Shown piece after piece: positions 27,042 to 36,492 of a stretch of DNA of 64,000 nucleotides. Positions within the stretch are counted from its first letter, which is position 1. Each line of letters begins with the position of its first letter. Made by a program: the position numbers and the translations under genes. This DNA is from Sphingobium bisphenolivorans (GTDB lineage Bacteria; Pseudomonadota; Alphaproteobacteria; Sphingomonadales; Sphingomonadaceae): NCBI RefSeq assembly GCF_000412635.1, contig NZ_ASTG01000018.1, positions 1-64,000 on the forward strand, given 5' to 3'. The notes under the pieces are model-generated. The model was not told the origin of the DNA. It worked only from the letters and a program-made list of their open reading frames with translations, and ran no database searches.

Positions 27042-28168
27042 CAGTCGACATCCTCCACATCGACCTTTTCGCCCGTCACCTTCTGGCTGAGCGCGGCCGC
27101 CATGAACGGATCGAGCGCGCCGTCCAGCACATCGTCGGGCGAGGTGGAGGTGACGCCGGTGCGCAGGTCCTTCACCAGCTGATAGGGTTGAAGGACGTAA
27201 GACCGGATCTGGTGGCCCCAGCCGATTTCGGTCTTGGCCTGATATTCGCCGGACGCCGCCTCCTCGCGGCGCCGCAGTTCCGCTTCATAGAGGCGCGCCT
27301 TCAGCATGTTCATCGCCGTCGCGCGGTTCTTGTGCTGCGATCGGTCATTCTGGCTGGCGACGATGATGCCCGAGGGAACGTGGGTGATGCGGACGGCAGA
27401 GTCGGTCGTGTTGACGTGCTGCCCGCCCGCGCCCGAGGCACGATAGGTGTCGATCTTGAGATCGCTTTCATTGACCTCGATCTCGATATTGTCGTCGATC
27501 ACCGGATAGACCCAGACGGACGAAAAGCTGGTGTGGCGGCGCGCCGAACTGTCATACGGGCTGATGCGGACCAGGCGATGCACGCCGCTCTCGGTCTTGG
27601 CGTAGCCATAGGCATTTTCGCCCTTGAACAGGAAGGTCGCCGACTTGATGCCCGCCTGATCGCCTGCCTGATAATCGACCAGTTCCACCTTGTAGCCGCG
27701 CCGTTCGGCCCAGCGGCGATACATGCGGCTCAGCATCTCCGCCCAGTCCTGGCTTTCGGTGCCGCCCGCGCCTGCGTGGATTTCCAGATAGGTGTCGCTG
27801 GCGTCGGCCTCGCCAGCGAGCAACGCCTTGATCTTGTCCTCATCAGCGCGATCCGCAAGCGCCTTCAGGGAGGCGATGGCTTCGGTGACCATGTCCTCAT
27901 CGCCCTCGGCCTCGGCCATTTCGATGAGTTCGGCCGTATCGGTCTTTTCCGTGTCGATCGCGCGGGTGGCGCCAATCGCGGCGTCCAGCCGGGTGCGCTC
28001 GCGCATCACTTCCTGGGCTTGTTTCTGATTTTCCCAGAGCGTCGGATCCTCGACGCGGGCATTCAGCTCATCAAGCCGGCGAAGGGCGCGATCCCAGTCG
28101 AGGAAGCGGCGCAGCAGGTCCAGCGCGGCATCGATACGGTCGATATATTGCTGCGCTTCGGCGCGCAT
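27041..28168 (-). CDS. prfB: Peptide chain release factor 2
   Basis: Class I release factor of 375 residues recognising UGA and UAA. The catalytic GGQ is in SGAGGQHVNTTDSAVRI, and the codon-recognition region is nearby (HAGAGGTESQDWAEML is domain 2). The start MRAEAQQYIDRIDAAL has GGAG upstream. The region corresponding to the E. coli +1 frameshift site (around RRFLDWD) reads straight through without an in-frame UGA. The methyltransferase gene follows in a TGATG overlap; the PBP1a gene lies 154 bp upstream. Confidence 0.96.
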   Translation of the reverse strand: MRAEAQQYIDRIDAALDLLRRFLDWDRALRRLDELNARVEDPTLWENQKQAQEVMRERTRLDAAIGATRAIDTEKTDTAELIEMAEAEGDEDMVTEAIASLKALADRADEDKIKALLAGEADASDTYLEIHAGAGGTESQDWAEMLSRMYRRWAERRGYKVELVDYQAGDQAGIKSATFLFKGENAYGYAKTESGVHRLVRISPYDSSARRHTSFSSVWVYPVIDDNIEIEVNESDLKIDTYRASGAGGQHVNTTDSAVRITHVPSGIIVASQNDRSQHKNRATAMNMLKARLYEAELRRREEAASGEYQAKTEIGWGHQIRSYVLQPYQLVKDLRTGVTSTSPDDVLDGALDPFMAAALSQKVTGEKVDVEDVD

Positions 28169-28322
28169 GGGAACTCTCCAGAAAATTCGGGGCGCTGCGT
28201 GAAACGCGCTAAACGCTGCCCCTATCCGAGGGCGGCGAATTTGGAAAGGTTCAATCCTCCCGTCCTCCTCGCCACATCCGTTCACCCTGGCCTGCCGAAG
28301 CGCGCGCGCGAACTCCGCCCCT

Positions 28323-30860
28323 TCAGTATATCCCGCCCTGGTCCTGCAGGAAGTCGCTGTCGCTGCGCTGGCGCCGCTGGATGACCGCGTCGGCCCGGGC
28401 GGCGGCCTTTTCCTGCGCGGCGACTTCTTCCTTGCGGATCGAGCGGCGCGGCTCGCTTTCCGGCTTGAAGGCTTCCCATATCACGGCGGGCTTGGGCTCG
28501 TCGGTCGGCCATACGCCATAGACGCGCTTGCCCGAGCGGCGGTCGATCGTAACCATGCGGATACCGGCCGGGGCGACGAAGGGCGTCTTGGGCATGGTTT
28601 CCAGCACCGGCGCCATGGCCGCCTTCCAGATCGGCGCGGCGACGCGGCCGCCCTGCGCCCAGCCGCCCAGGCTGCGCGGCTGGTCATAGCCGACATAGAC
28701 GCCTGCGACGAGGTCGGGCGAACCGCCGACGAACCAGACATTGGTCGGGCCGTTGGTGGTGCCAGTCTTGCCGAACAGCGGGCGCTTGAGGTCGGCGAGC
28801 ACGGTCGCGGTGCCGCGCTGGATCACGCCTTCTGCGATGTGGACGACCTGATAGGCGGTCATCGGGTTCATCACCTGCCGTCCCTCGAAGCCGAAGCGCG
28901 GCATGGGCTTGCCGTCCCAGTTCGCCATGTTGCAGCCGTCACAGGCGCGCCAGCGGTGCGGCCAGATCACCTTGCCGCGGCGGTCCTGCACATAGTCCAT
29001 GACCTTGGGGCTAAGCTGGCGCCCCTGATTGGCCAGCATGGCATAGGCGTTCACCATGCGCTCGACTGTGGTTTCGCCGGCCCCCAGCGCGAAGGAGAGA
29101 TAGGGCTGGTAATCGCCGATGCCCATCGCCTTGATCGTGCGGACGACACGTTCCATGCCGGTCTGCGACGCGGCGCGCACCGTCATCAGGTTGCGCGATT
29201 GCTCTACGCCCCAACGCATGGTCTGCGGCCCGGCGCTGCCGCCGGTGAAGTTACGGAAGCATTTTTGCCCGAGCCCCGCGCCCTGATAGACGCACAACGG
29301 GCCATCGACGATGATCGAGGCGGGGGTCATGCCATTGTCGAGCGCAGCGGCATAGACGAAGGGCTTGATCGTCGAACCCGGCTGGCGCATCGCCTGCGTC
29401 GCGCGGTTATAGGAAGACAAGCGACTGTCGAACCCGCCCTGCATGGCGAGGATGCGGCCGCTATGCGTCTGTTCGACCACCATGCCGCCGGACACTTCGG
29501 GAACGTTGCGCAGCGCCCAGCTGGAGCCGTTGCGCGCGACGACGATCAGATCGCCCGGCTTCATCGAGGCGAAGGCGGGTCCGCCAGCCTTGCGATAGGG
29601 AAGCTGAGCAGCGTCGGCCGGGAGCGTGCCGGTGGTGCCGTCGGAGAAGCCGATCTGCGCCGAGGAGGAACTGCGGCTGATCACTGCCGCGACGCGCCAC
29701 CCGGCATAATCGACGCTGATGTAGCTCGCCGCCAGTTCGCGTTCCCAGCCGCGGTCCATGTCGATCTTGCCGACGGGACCAGACCAGCCCTTGCCCGCGT
29801 CGAAACGCAGCAGGCCGTTGCGGAGCGCCGTGGCCGTACCCTCCTGCATCTTCGGGTCATAGGGGCTGCGCACCCAAAGGCCGCCTGCATAGACGCTGTT
29901 GGCCCCATCAGACGCCTTTTCCCCGAACAGCTGGATCAGGCGACGACGCACCTCCTCCATATAATAGCCGCCGGCGCGCGCGTCGAAGCCAGAGCCATGC
30001 GCGGCCACGGTGCCGAGCGGCTGGGCGATCGCCTCGTCCCGCTGCGCCTGCGTGATCCAACCGTTTTTGTACATCTCGCCGAGCGCCCAGTTGCGGCGTT
30101 CCAGCGCGCGTTCATGGCCGGTCGGGCTTTCGGGGCGGTAATTGGCCGGCCCCTTGGGCAGGATCGCCATGTAGGCCATCTCATGCAGCTTCAGGTCCGC
30201 CACGTCCTTGTCGAAATAAGCGCGGGCCGCGGCCTGCACGCCATACGCATTGCGACCGAGGAAGATCTGGTTGAGGTAGAGTTCCAGAATCTGCTGCTTC
30301 GTCAGCACGCTCTCCATGCGATAGGCCAGGATCATCTCCTTGACCTTACGCGTGGGGGAATATTCGTCACCGATCAGCAGGTTCTTGGCGACCTGCTGCG
30401 TGATGGTGGAGCCGCCGCGCGCGCGCTGGCCCGAGCCGATCTTGGTCGCATAGTCGAACACCGCACCAACGAAGCCTGGGATATCTACGCCATGATGCTC
30501 GAAGAAGGTCTTGTCCTCGGCCGCCAGATAGGCCCGGATCAGCAATGGCGGATAATCGCTATATTGCAGCTGGACGCGGCGTTCGCGCGCATAGCTGTGC
30601 ACCGGCTGGCCGTTGATGTCGCGCACGATGGTGGGCAGCGGCGGCTCATATTCCAGCAGCGTCGCCGCATCGGGTAGCCCGCGCGCGAAGATCAGCCAGA
30701 AGAGGAAGATCGCGACAAGGAAACCACCCATCCCGATGGCGAGCCAGCGGAACCAGCGGCGGTCCCAGTGGGGCGCGAGGCGCTCCCGAAAGCTGCTGCT
30801 CCCACGGCGCAGGCGGTGGGCGAGGGACGGTGCGGCGTTTTCGGGGCGAGCCTCTTCCAT
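28323..30860 (-). CDS. mrcA: Penicillin-binding protein 1A
   Basis: Bifunctional class A PBP of 845 residues: peptidoglycan glycosyltransferase plus DD-transpeptidase. An N-terminal anchor (about 37-60) is followed by the GT51 domain with catalytic E115 in LAAEDKTFFEHHG and GGSTITQQVAKNL. An OB-like domain sits in the middle. The transpeptidase has S496-T-I-K499, SRN in EQSRNLMT, and KTG in FGKTGTTNG. The C-terminus is charged and ends with a Gln/Arg-rich tail. The amidase gene lies upstream on the same strand, so synthesis and cleavage genes are adjacent. Confidence 0.96.
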   Translation of the reverse strand: MEEARPENAAPSLAHRLRRGSSSFRERLAPHWDRRWFRWLAIGMGGFLVAIFLFWLIFARGLPDAATLLEYEPPLPTIVRDINGQPVHSYARERRVQLQYSDYPPLLIRAYLAAEDKTFFEHHGVDIPGFVGAVFDYATKIGSGQRARGGSTITQQVAKNLLIGDEYSPTRKVKEMILAYRMESVLTKQQILELYLNQIFLGRNAYGVQAAARAYFDKDVADLKLHEMAYMAILPKGPANYRPESPTGHERALERRNWALGEMYKNGWITQAQRDEAIAQPLGTVAAHGSGFDARAGGYYMEEVRRRLIQLFGEKASDGANSVYAGGLWVRSPYDPKMQEGTATALRNGLLRFDAGKGWSGPVGKIDMDRGWERELAASYISVDYAGWRVAAVISRSSSSAQIGFSDGTTGTLPADAAQLPYRKAGGPAFASMKPGDLIVVARNGSSWALRNVPEVSGGMVVEQTHSGRILAMQGGFDSRLSSYNRATQAMRQPGSTIKPFVYAAALDNGMTPASIIVDGPLCVYQGAGLGQKCFRNFTGGSAGPQTMRWGVEQSRNLMTVRAASQTGMERVVRTIKAMGIGDYQPYLSFALGAGETTVERMVNAYAMLANQGRQLSPKVMDYVQDRRGKVIWPHRWRACDGCNMANWDGKPMPRFGFEGRQVMNPMTAYQVVHIAEGVIQRGTATVLADLKRPLFGKTGTTNGPTNVWFVGGSPDLVAGVYVGYDQPRSLGGWAQGGRVAAPIWKAAMAPVLETMPKTPFVAPAGIRMVTIDRRSGKRVYGVWPTDEPKPAVIWEAFKPESEPRRSIRKEEVAAQEKAAARADAVIQRRQRSDSDFLQDQGGIY

Positions 30861-30919
30861 GATGTCGCAGGCTCTAAGGACAAAAGAGCTTCAGCGCCAG
30901 TGCGGATCGACAGGCCGAT

Positions 30920-31849
30920 TCAGCCACCCCCGCCAGCGCCGCGCAGGGCCAGACGGCGCGCGAAATGCACCTCAATGGCGCGCGCGAGGCCGCGGGCGAT
31001 GTTCGCCTGCCCTTCCTTCGATGCCAGGAACGCGGCATCATCAGGGTTGGAGATATAGCCTGTCTCGAACAGCACCGATGGCGTGTCGGGCGCCTTCAGC
31101 ACCATGAGTGAGGCGAACCGGTGATAGGCGGCGCGGAAAGGCACAAAAGGCGCGGCTTCCCGCTGCAGCAGGCGCGCGAAGCTGACGGAAACATTCATCG
31201 ACTCCCGCTGCGTCAGGTCGATGAGGATCGAGGACACATCGCTTGATTGCCCGCCGAGATTGACCCCATTCAACACGTCCGCCTTGTTTTCCCGCGCAGC
31301 CAGGCGAGCGGCCTCCCTGTCGGAGGCGGTTTCGGACAGGGTATAGACGGTCGCGCCCCGCGCCTGGTCGTTGTCAGCCGAATCCGCGTGGATCGAGATG
31401 AACAGGTCGGCATTGAGTTGCCGCGCTATACCGTAACGTTCCTGCAGCACGAGGAAGCGGTCATCGTCGCGCGTGAGCGCCACGCGGATGCGGCCGGACT
31501 TGAGCAGCTGGTCGCGGACCTGCTCCGCGATGGCGAGGGTCACATCCTTTTCCCGCTCGCCCGCCTTTTCATTGACGGCGCCCGGATCATGGCCGCCATG
31601 ACCGGCGTCGATCACCACCAGCGGACGCGATGTGTCGCGCGGGCCCTCGACGCGCGGCAGGGTAACCCCACGCGCGACGGGCGGAATAGGCACGGTGATG
31701 CTGTGCAGGCGCTTTCTCGGACGGGGCGCCATATAAACTGCCAGGTCGAAATGCGTCACCGCCCGATCAGCTTTGATCAGCGCGGGAGTGTCGGGTTGTG
31801 CGGGAACGCCGGGCAGGACTATGCCTGCAAGCGCAAGACACTGGAGCAT
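30920..31849 (-). CDS. N-acetylmuramoyl-L-alanine amidase (AmiC-type)
   Basis: Zinc amidase of the Amidase_3 family that splits septal peptidoglycan. Motifs are VVIDAGHGGHDPGA (zinc His), EKDVTLAI, LFISIHADSAD (zinc His) and SVLFETGYISNPDDAAFL (catalytic Glu). About 309 residues if started at 31849, where MLQCLALAGIVLPGVPAQ forms a signal peptide. This start has no clear ribosome-binding site. An ATG at 32005 would add about 52 residues that place a basic stretch before the same hydrophobic segment. Reading further upstream is unlikely. Confidence 0.88.
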   Translation of the reverse strand: MLQCLALAGIVLPGVPAQPDTPALIKADRAVTHFDLAVYMAPRPRKRLHSITVPIPPVARGVTLPRVEGPRDTSRPLVVIDAGHGGHDPGAVNEKAGEREKDVTLAIAEQVRDQLLKSGRIRVALTRDDDRFLVLQERYGIARQLNADLFISIHADSADNDQARGATVYTLSETASDREAARLAARENKADVLNGVNLGGQSSDVSSILIDLTQRESMNVSVSFARLLQREAAPFVPFRAAYHRFASLMVLKAPDTPSVLFETGYISNPDDAAFLASKEGQANIARGLARAIEVHFARRLALRGAGGGG

Positions 31850-32282
31850 GGCCGCTTTTGCAACGCGCCTGCTACGCCCGTCCAGCCCTATTTCAGGGCG
31901 CCTGCCTGACGGGAAACAATATTTCTCGGAGCCGTTGCCCCTCCGCTTTTTGGCTGCTACCCATTCACATTCCTGAAAGCCTTGCCCATATTGGGCCTGG
32001 CTCATCTCAGGAGCTTTCACGATGGCATCGGCCGGCATCTCGCCCAGCCAGATGCACGAACAGGTTGACGCTGCATGAGGCATGATTTCCAACCCACGCT
32101 GGGCCCGGTACCGGGCGATGCGGCGTGGCTGGTCGTGTCCGGCTCCATGTCCGGCCCTGCCGACGCAGCAGACACAAGCATTTTCCTTGAAAACCGGGCG
32201 ATGCAGCAACTCGCGCCGCCCCCCTACTATCGCGTGGCAGCGCGGCCCAGCGCCGCTGGCCGCCCACGCCGGAGACTATTAA
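31850..32282. other. Divergent intergenic region between amidase and rne
   Basis: 433 bp with no convincing gene. It must hold the promoters for both divergent genes and a leader for rne. E. coli RNase E controls its own mRNA through a long leader; whether this leader does so cannot be seen from sequence. Forward and reverse open frames across it have no recognisable product. Confidence 0.5.
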
Positions 32283-34994
32283 ATGACAATGCGTATGCTG
32301 ATCGATGCGCGCCACCGGGAAGAAACCCGGGTCGCGGTCGTCAAAGGTAACCGGATCGAGGAGTTCGACTTCGAATCGGCCGAGCACAAGCAGCTCAAGG
32401 GTAATATCTACCTCGCCAAGGTTACCCGCGTAGAACCGTCGCTGCAGGCGGCTTTCGTCGATTACGGCGGCAACCGCCACGGCTTTCTCGCCTTCAGCGA
32501 AATCCATCCCGACTATTATCAGATCCCCCGCGAGGACCGCGAAGCGCTGCTGCGCGAAGAACGCGAGCACGCCGAGGAAGAGGCTGCCCTTCGCGCCGAT
32601 TTCGAGGATGACGAGGAGCATGGCGCATCCGACGACGGGCTGGAGGTCGTAGAGGCCACGCACCATCATGACGATGAGGAGCATGAGGGCGAAGGCAACG
32701 GCGCTGAAGCAGCCGAGAATGGTAATGGCAACGGCCGGGGCCGGGGCCGTCGCGGTAAGGGCGACGAAGCCGCCGACGAGCTGCGCCGCAAGCGCATGGC
32801 GCTGCGTCGTCGCTACAAGATCCAGGACGTCATCAAGCGCCGCCAGGTGCTGCTGGTGCAGGTCGTCAAGGAAGAGCGCGGCAACAAGGGCGCGGCGCTG
32901 ACCACCTATCTCTCGCTCGCCGGCCGCTATTGCGTGCTGATGCCCAACACCAGCCATGGCGGCGGGATTTCGCGCAAGATCAGCAACGCGGCCGATCGCA
33001 AGCGGCTGAAGTCGATCATCGCGGAGATGAACCTGCCCTCCACAATGGGCTGCATCGTCCGCACCGCCGGTCTTCAACGCACCAAGCCGGAGATTAAGCG
33101 CGACTTCGACTATCTCGCCCGCCTGTGGGACGAAATTCGCGAAAACACGCTGAAGTCCGCCGCTCCCGCGCTGATCCACAATGACAGCGACCTCATCAAG
33201 CGGGCGATCCGCGATATCTATAACAAGGATATCGAAGAGGTCATCGTCGAGGGCGAATATGGCTACAAGGCCGCCAAGGACTTCATGAAGCTGTTGATGC
33301 CCAGCCATGCGCGGCGGGTGCAGCAATATGCCGACGCGGTGTCGCTGTTCCAGCGCGCGGGCGTCGAGGATCAGTTGGCGGCGATGTACAATCCCGTCGT
33401 GCAGCTGAAGTCCGGCGGTTATCTGGTGATCAACCCGACGGAGGCGCTGGTGTCGATCGACATCAACTCCGGCCGCTCCACCCGCGAACATGGCATCGAG
33501 CAGACCGCCGTCGCCACCAATCTCGAGGCCGCGCGCGAAATCGCCCGCCAGCTGCGCCTGCGCGACATGGCGGGCCTGGTCGTCATCGACTTCATCGACA
33601 TGGAGATGAACTCCAACATCCGTAAGGTCGAAAAGGCGATGAAGGAGGCGCTGAAGGACGATCGCGCCCGCATCCAGGTCGGCCGCATTTCGGGCTTCGG
33701 CCTCATGGAAATGAGCCGCCAGCGTCTGCGCACCGGCGTATTGGAAGCCTCGACCCGCCAGTGCCCGCATTGCGAAGGCACGGGCCTTGTCCGCACAGCT
33801 TCGTCGGCGGGCCTTTCCGCGCTGCGCATGCTGGAAGAGGAAGCCGCGCGCGGTCGCGGCAACCTGGTCACGCTGCGCGCGAGCCAGGAAGCCGCCTTCT
33901 ACGTCCTCAACAACAAGCGCCGCGAGCTGGACGAGATCGAGCAGCGCTATGGCGTCACCATCGCGATCCTGCCGGATGGCGAGGTTGAAGGCGCGCGCAT
34001 GTCGGTCGAAGCCAGCGGTCCGCGTCCGGAGCGGATCGTCGAATATGCGCCGCTCGTCGAGGACGATGACGATCTCGATATCGTCGAGGAACTGGACGAG
34101 GAAGAGGTCGAGGAAGTCGAAGCCGCGCGTGAAGAGCGTGCCGATCGTGGCGAAGAGCGCGAAGGCCGCCGTCGCCGCCGCCGCCGCCGCCGCCGCGGTG
34201 GTCAGCGCGACGAGCAGCATGCCGAGGCTGCGCATGAGGCCGAGGCTGGCGACGAAGCCGAAGGCGGCGACGAAGAGGCTGAAATCGAGGACGATGCCGA
34301 GGCTGAGGCTGCTCCGGTCGAGGCGGTCGCCGAGGGCGAAGGCGAAGGCCGCCGTCGCGGCCGGCGCGGTCGTCGTGGCGGACGCCGCCGCCGCGAGGCG
34401 GGCGAAGGCGTGGCTGAGGAAGCCCTGACTGAGGGCTCGGCCGCCAGCGATGAAGCGGTGGAGGCCGTTGACGCGGAAACTGCTGCTCCGGAACCTGCTG
34501 CCGAGACAACGCCCGAAGTGTCGTCCGAGGAGGAGGCGCCCAAGACGCGCCGCCGTCCCCGGGCGCGCAAGGTGAAGGAAGCCGCCGCACCTGCTGCCGA
34601 GGCCGTCGAGACGGAAGTAAAGGTTCCGGCGGAAGCGCCTGCTGCCGAAGCACCGGCTGAGGAAGCCCCGGCCAAGCCCAAGCGCGCCCGCCGCAAGAAG
34701 GCGGAGCCCGCTGTCGAGGAAGCCGCCGAAGCAGCGCCTGCTGTCGATGAAGTCCCGGCCAAGCCGAAACGCACCCGCCGGAAGAAAGCCGTGGAAGCTG
34801 CTGAATCGGCAGTAGAGGCCGTTCCCGCTGATGCCGCTCCGGCGGAAGCTGCGCCTGCTCCCGAAGCAGCGGCCGAAACCGCCTCGCCGGAAGCGGAAGT
34901 GGCGACCGTAAACGGTGCCACCGAAACCGACATGGCCGAAGAAGAAGGCGGCGCCCCGCGACGCGGTTGGTGGCAGCGCACCTTCGGTCAGTAA
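32283..34994 (+). CDS. rne: Ribonuclease E
   Basis: Endoribonuclease of 903 residues, core of the degradosome. The S1 domain (from about 38) is interrupted by an acidic, His- and Gly-rich insert of about 95 residues (about 82-176, with THHHDDEEH and a GRGRGRRGKG end). Catalytic Mg-binding residues are D393 in VSIDINSGR and D436/D439 in VVIDFIDM. The zinc-link Cys are C494 and C497 in RQCPHCEGTG. The C-terminal third is low-complexity: acidic, then a nine-arginine run, then Ala/Pro/Glu/Lys repeats. The last residues PRRGWWQRTFGQ recall the GWW motif by which Caulobacter RNase E holds PNPase. Confidence 0.96.
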   Translation: MTMRMLIDARHREETRVAVVKGNRIEEFDFESAEHKQLKGNIYLAKVTRVEPSLQAAFVDYGGNRHGFLAFSEIHPDYYQIPREDREALLREEREHAEEEAALRADFEDDEEHGASDDGLEVVEATHHHDDEEHEGEGNGAEAAENGNGNGRGRGRRGKGDEAADELRRKRMALRRRYKIQDVIKRRQVLLVQVVKEERGNKGAALTTYLSLAGRYCVLMPNTSHGGGISRKISNAADRKRLKSIIAEMNLPSTMGCIVRTAGLQRTKPEIKRDFDYLARLWDEIRENTLKSAAPALIHNDSDLIKRAIRDIYNKDIEEVIVEGEYGYKAAKDFMKLLMPSHARRVQQYADAVSLFQRAGVEDQLAAMYNPVVQLKSGGYLVINPTEALVSIDINSGRSTREHGIEQTAVATNLEAAREIARQLRLRDMAGLVVIDFIDMEMNSNIRKVEKAMKEALKDDRARIQVGRISGFGLMEMSRQRLRTGVLEASTRQCPHCEGTGLVRTASSAGLSALRMLEEEAARGRGNLVTLRASQEAAFYVLNNKRRELDEIEQRYGVTIAILPDGEVEGARMSVEASGPRPERIVEYAPLVEDDDDLDIVEELDEEEVEEVEAAREERADRGEEREGRRRRRRRRRRGGQRDEQHAEAAHEAEAGDEAEGGDEEAEIEDDAEAEAAPVEAVAEGEGEGRRRGRRGRRGGRRRREAGEGVAEEALTEGSAASDEAVEAVDAETAAPEPAAETTPEVSSEEEAPKTRRRPRARKVKEAAAPAAEAVETEVKVPAEAPAAEAPAEEAPAKPKRARRKKAEPAVEEAAEAAPAVDEVPAKPKRTRRKKAVEAAESAVEAVPADAAPAEAAPAPEAAAETASPEAEVATVNGATETDMAEEEGGAPRRGWWQRTFGQ

Positions 34995-35139
34995 CTTCGG
35001 CTGACGCCATGAGGAGCGCCGCCCCCTTTCCAGTGCGCTGGTCAGGCGGGCGGCGTTCCCGCTTCAGCCCGAGTTCATGCGCTTGGCCGCACCCGGTCTG
35101 CACGATGCGCTTCTCTCACCTCTCCCGGATGGCTGCGGC

Positions 35140-36492
35140 ATGAAAGGTCGCTGGCTTCGCATGGCCGCGATCGCCGCAGCGTCGCTGGCGATGCTCGCAC
35201 GTCCGGTGGCGGCGCAGCAGATCCTGCGCGACGCCGAGACGGAGGCCTTCATGGCCGAAATGTCGGGACCGCTGGTGCAAGCGGCCGGCATGGAGCCACG
35301 CAATGTCCAGGTGCTGGTCCTCAACGACCCGGAGATCAACGCATTTGTCGCTGGCGGGCAATATGTGTGGGTGCATAGCGGCCTGATCGCCGCCGCCGAC
35401 AATGTGAACCAGCTACAGGGCGTGGTCGCGCATGAGCTCGGCCATATCGAGGGCGGCCACATCATCCGCTCCGCAGAGGGAATGAAGGCGGCTACAGGCA
35501 TCACCCTGCTCAGCCTGGTGCTGGGCGCCGCCGCCATAGCCGCAGGCGGCGCCGAGGCCGGCATGGGCATTTTGGGCATGGGCCAGCAGGCGGCGATGGG
35601 CAAGTTCCTCGCCTTTTCCCGCGCGCAGGAAAGCTCAGCCGACCTTGCCGGTGCGCGCTACCTCAGCAAGGCGGGATTATCGGGCAAGGGCAGCCTCGAC
35701 TTCTTCAAGAAGCTGCAAAATCAGGAATATCGCCTCGCCATACCGCAGGATGACAGCTATGGCCGCACTCACCCGCTTTCGGGCGAGCGCATCCAGGTTT
35801 TGCGGGAAGTCTATACGGTCGATCCGGCTTGGAACAAACCGGTCGATCCGAAACTGGAGGCCCGGTTCGAGCGGATCAAGGCAAAACTGTACGGCTTTGT
35901 GTCCGAACCGAACCAGACGCTGAACAAATATCCGGAAAGCGACCAGTCGGCCCCTGCCCATTATGCCCGCGCCTATGCCTGGCACAAAAGCGCCTATCCG
36001 CAGAAGGCGCTGGATGAGGTGGACGCGCTGCTCGCGTCGGCGCCGCACGACCCTTATTTTCTGGAGCTGAAGGGCCAGGTTCTGCTGGAGAGCGGCAAGC
36101 CTGCCGAGGCCATTCCCCCGCTGCGCGAGGCGGTGCGTGCCACCAACCAGCCGCTGATCGCGACGCTGCTCGGCCATGCCCTGATCGCGACGGAGGATGA
36201 GGGCAATTTCGCCGAGGCGGAACAGGTGCTGCGAAACGCGATCGCCCGCGACCGCGAAAATCCCTTCGCCTGGTATCAGTTGGGCGTCGTCTATGAACAT
36301 CGCGGCGACACACCCCGCGCGGCACTGGCGACGGCGGAACGTTATGCGCTCATGGGACAGGACGAGATGGCGCTGCGCAGCGCTGACGCTGCCATGCAGG
36401 GGCTGAAAGCCGGCACGGTTGACTATCTGCGCGCACAGGATATCGCCATGGTTTCACGTGCAGCCGTCGAGCAGAAGCGGAAGAAGAGATGA
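35140..36492 (+). CDS. M48 family metalloprotease with TPR domain (BepA/YfgC-like)
   Basis: Periplasmic zinc protease of about 450 residues. A signal peptide ends MLARPVAAQQ. The zinc site is H98-E-L-G-H102, with the third ligand Glu in SRAQESSADLAGARY. After about 240 residues come tetratricopeptide-like repeats (APAHYARAYAWHKSAYPQKA, GQVLLESGKPAEAIPPL, AWYQLGVVYEHRGDTPRAAL). This layout matches BepA, which assists outer-membrane protein and LPS assembly. ATG 35140 is chosen because it starts a normal signal peptide; an upstream start at 35077 adds 21 unlikely residues. It overlaps the next gene by ATGA. Confidence 0.9.
   Translation: MKGRWLRMAAIAAASLAMLARPVAAQQILRDAETEAFMAEMSGPLVQAAGMEPRNVQVLVLNDPEINAFVAGGQYVWVHSGLIAAADNVNQLQGVVAHELGHIEGGHIIRSAEGMKAATGITLLSLVLGAAAIAAGGAEAGMGILGMGQQAAMGKFLAFSRAQESSADLAGARYLSKAGLSGKGSLDFFKKLQNQEYRLAIPQDDSYGRTHPLSGERIQVLREVYTVDPAWNKPVDPKLEARFERIKAKLYGFVSEPNQTLNKYPESDQSAPAHYARAYAWHKSAYPQKALDEVDALLASAPHDPYFLELKGQVLLESGKPAEAIPPLREAVRATNQPLIATLLGHALIATEDEGNFAEAEQVLRNAIARDRENPFAWYQLGVVYEHRGDTPRAALATAERYALMGQDEMALRSADAAMQGLKAGTVDYLRAQDIAMVSRAAVEQKRKKR

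Noticed and set aside
28839..30677. 612-codon open frame opposite the PBP1a gene
   Set aside because: Composition is rich in Arg, Ala, Gly and His with no domain; the opposite strand encodes a complete PBP1a.
32007..34235. 742-codon open frame opposite rne
   Set aside because: Antisense to RNase E; low-complexity text mirrors the rne repeats.
35020..35060. Possible rne terminator
   Set aside because: A GC stem can be drawn (CGCCGCCC with GGGCGGCG) but the loop is long and there is no T-run.
34995..35139. N-terminal extension of the M48 protease from 35077
   Set aside because: The extra residues would precede the signal peptide; the start at 35140 gives a normal signal.
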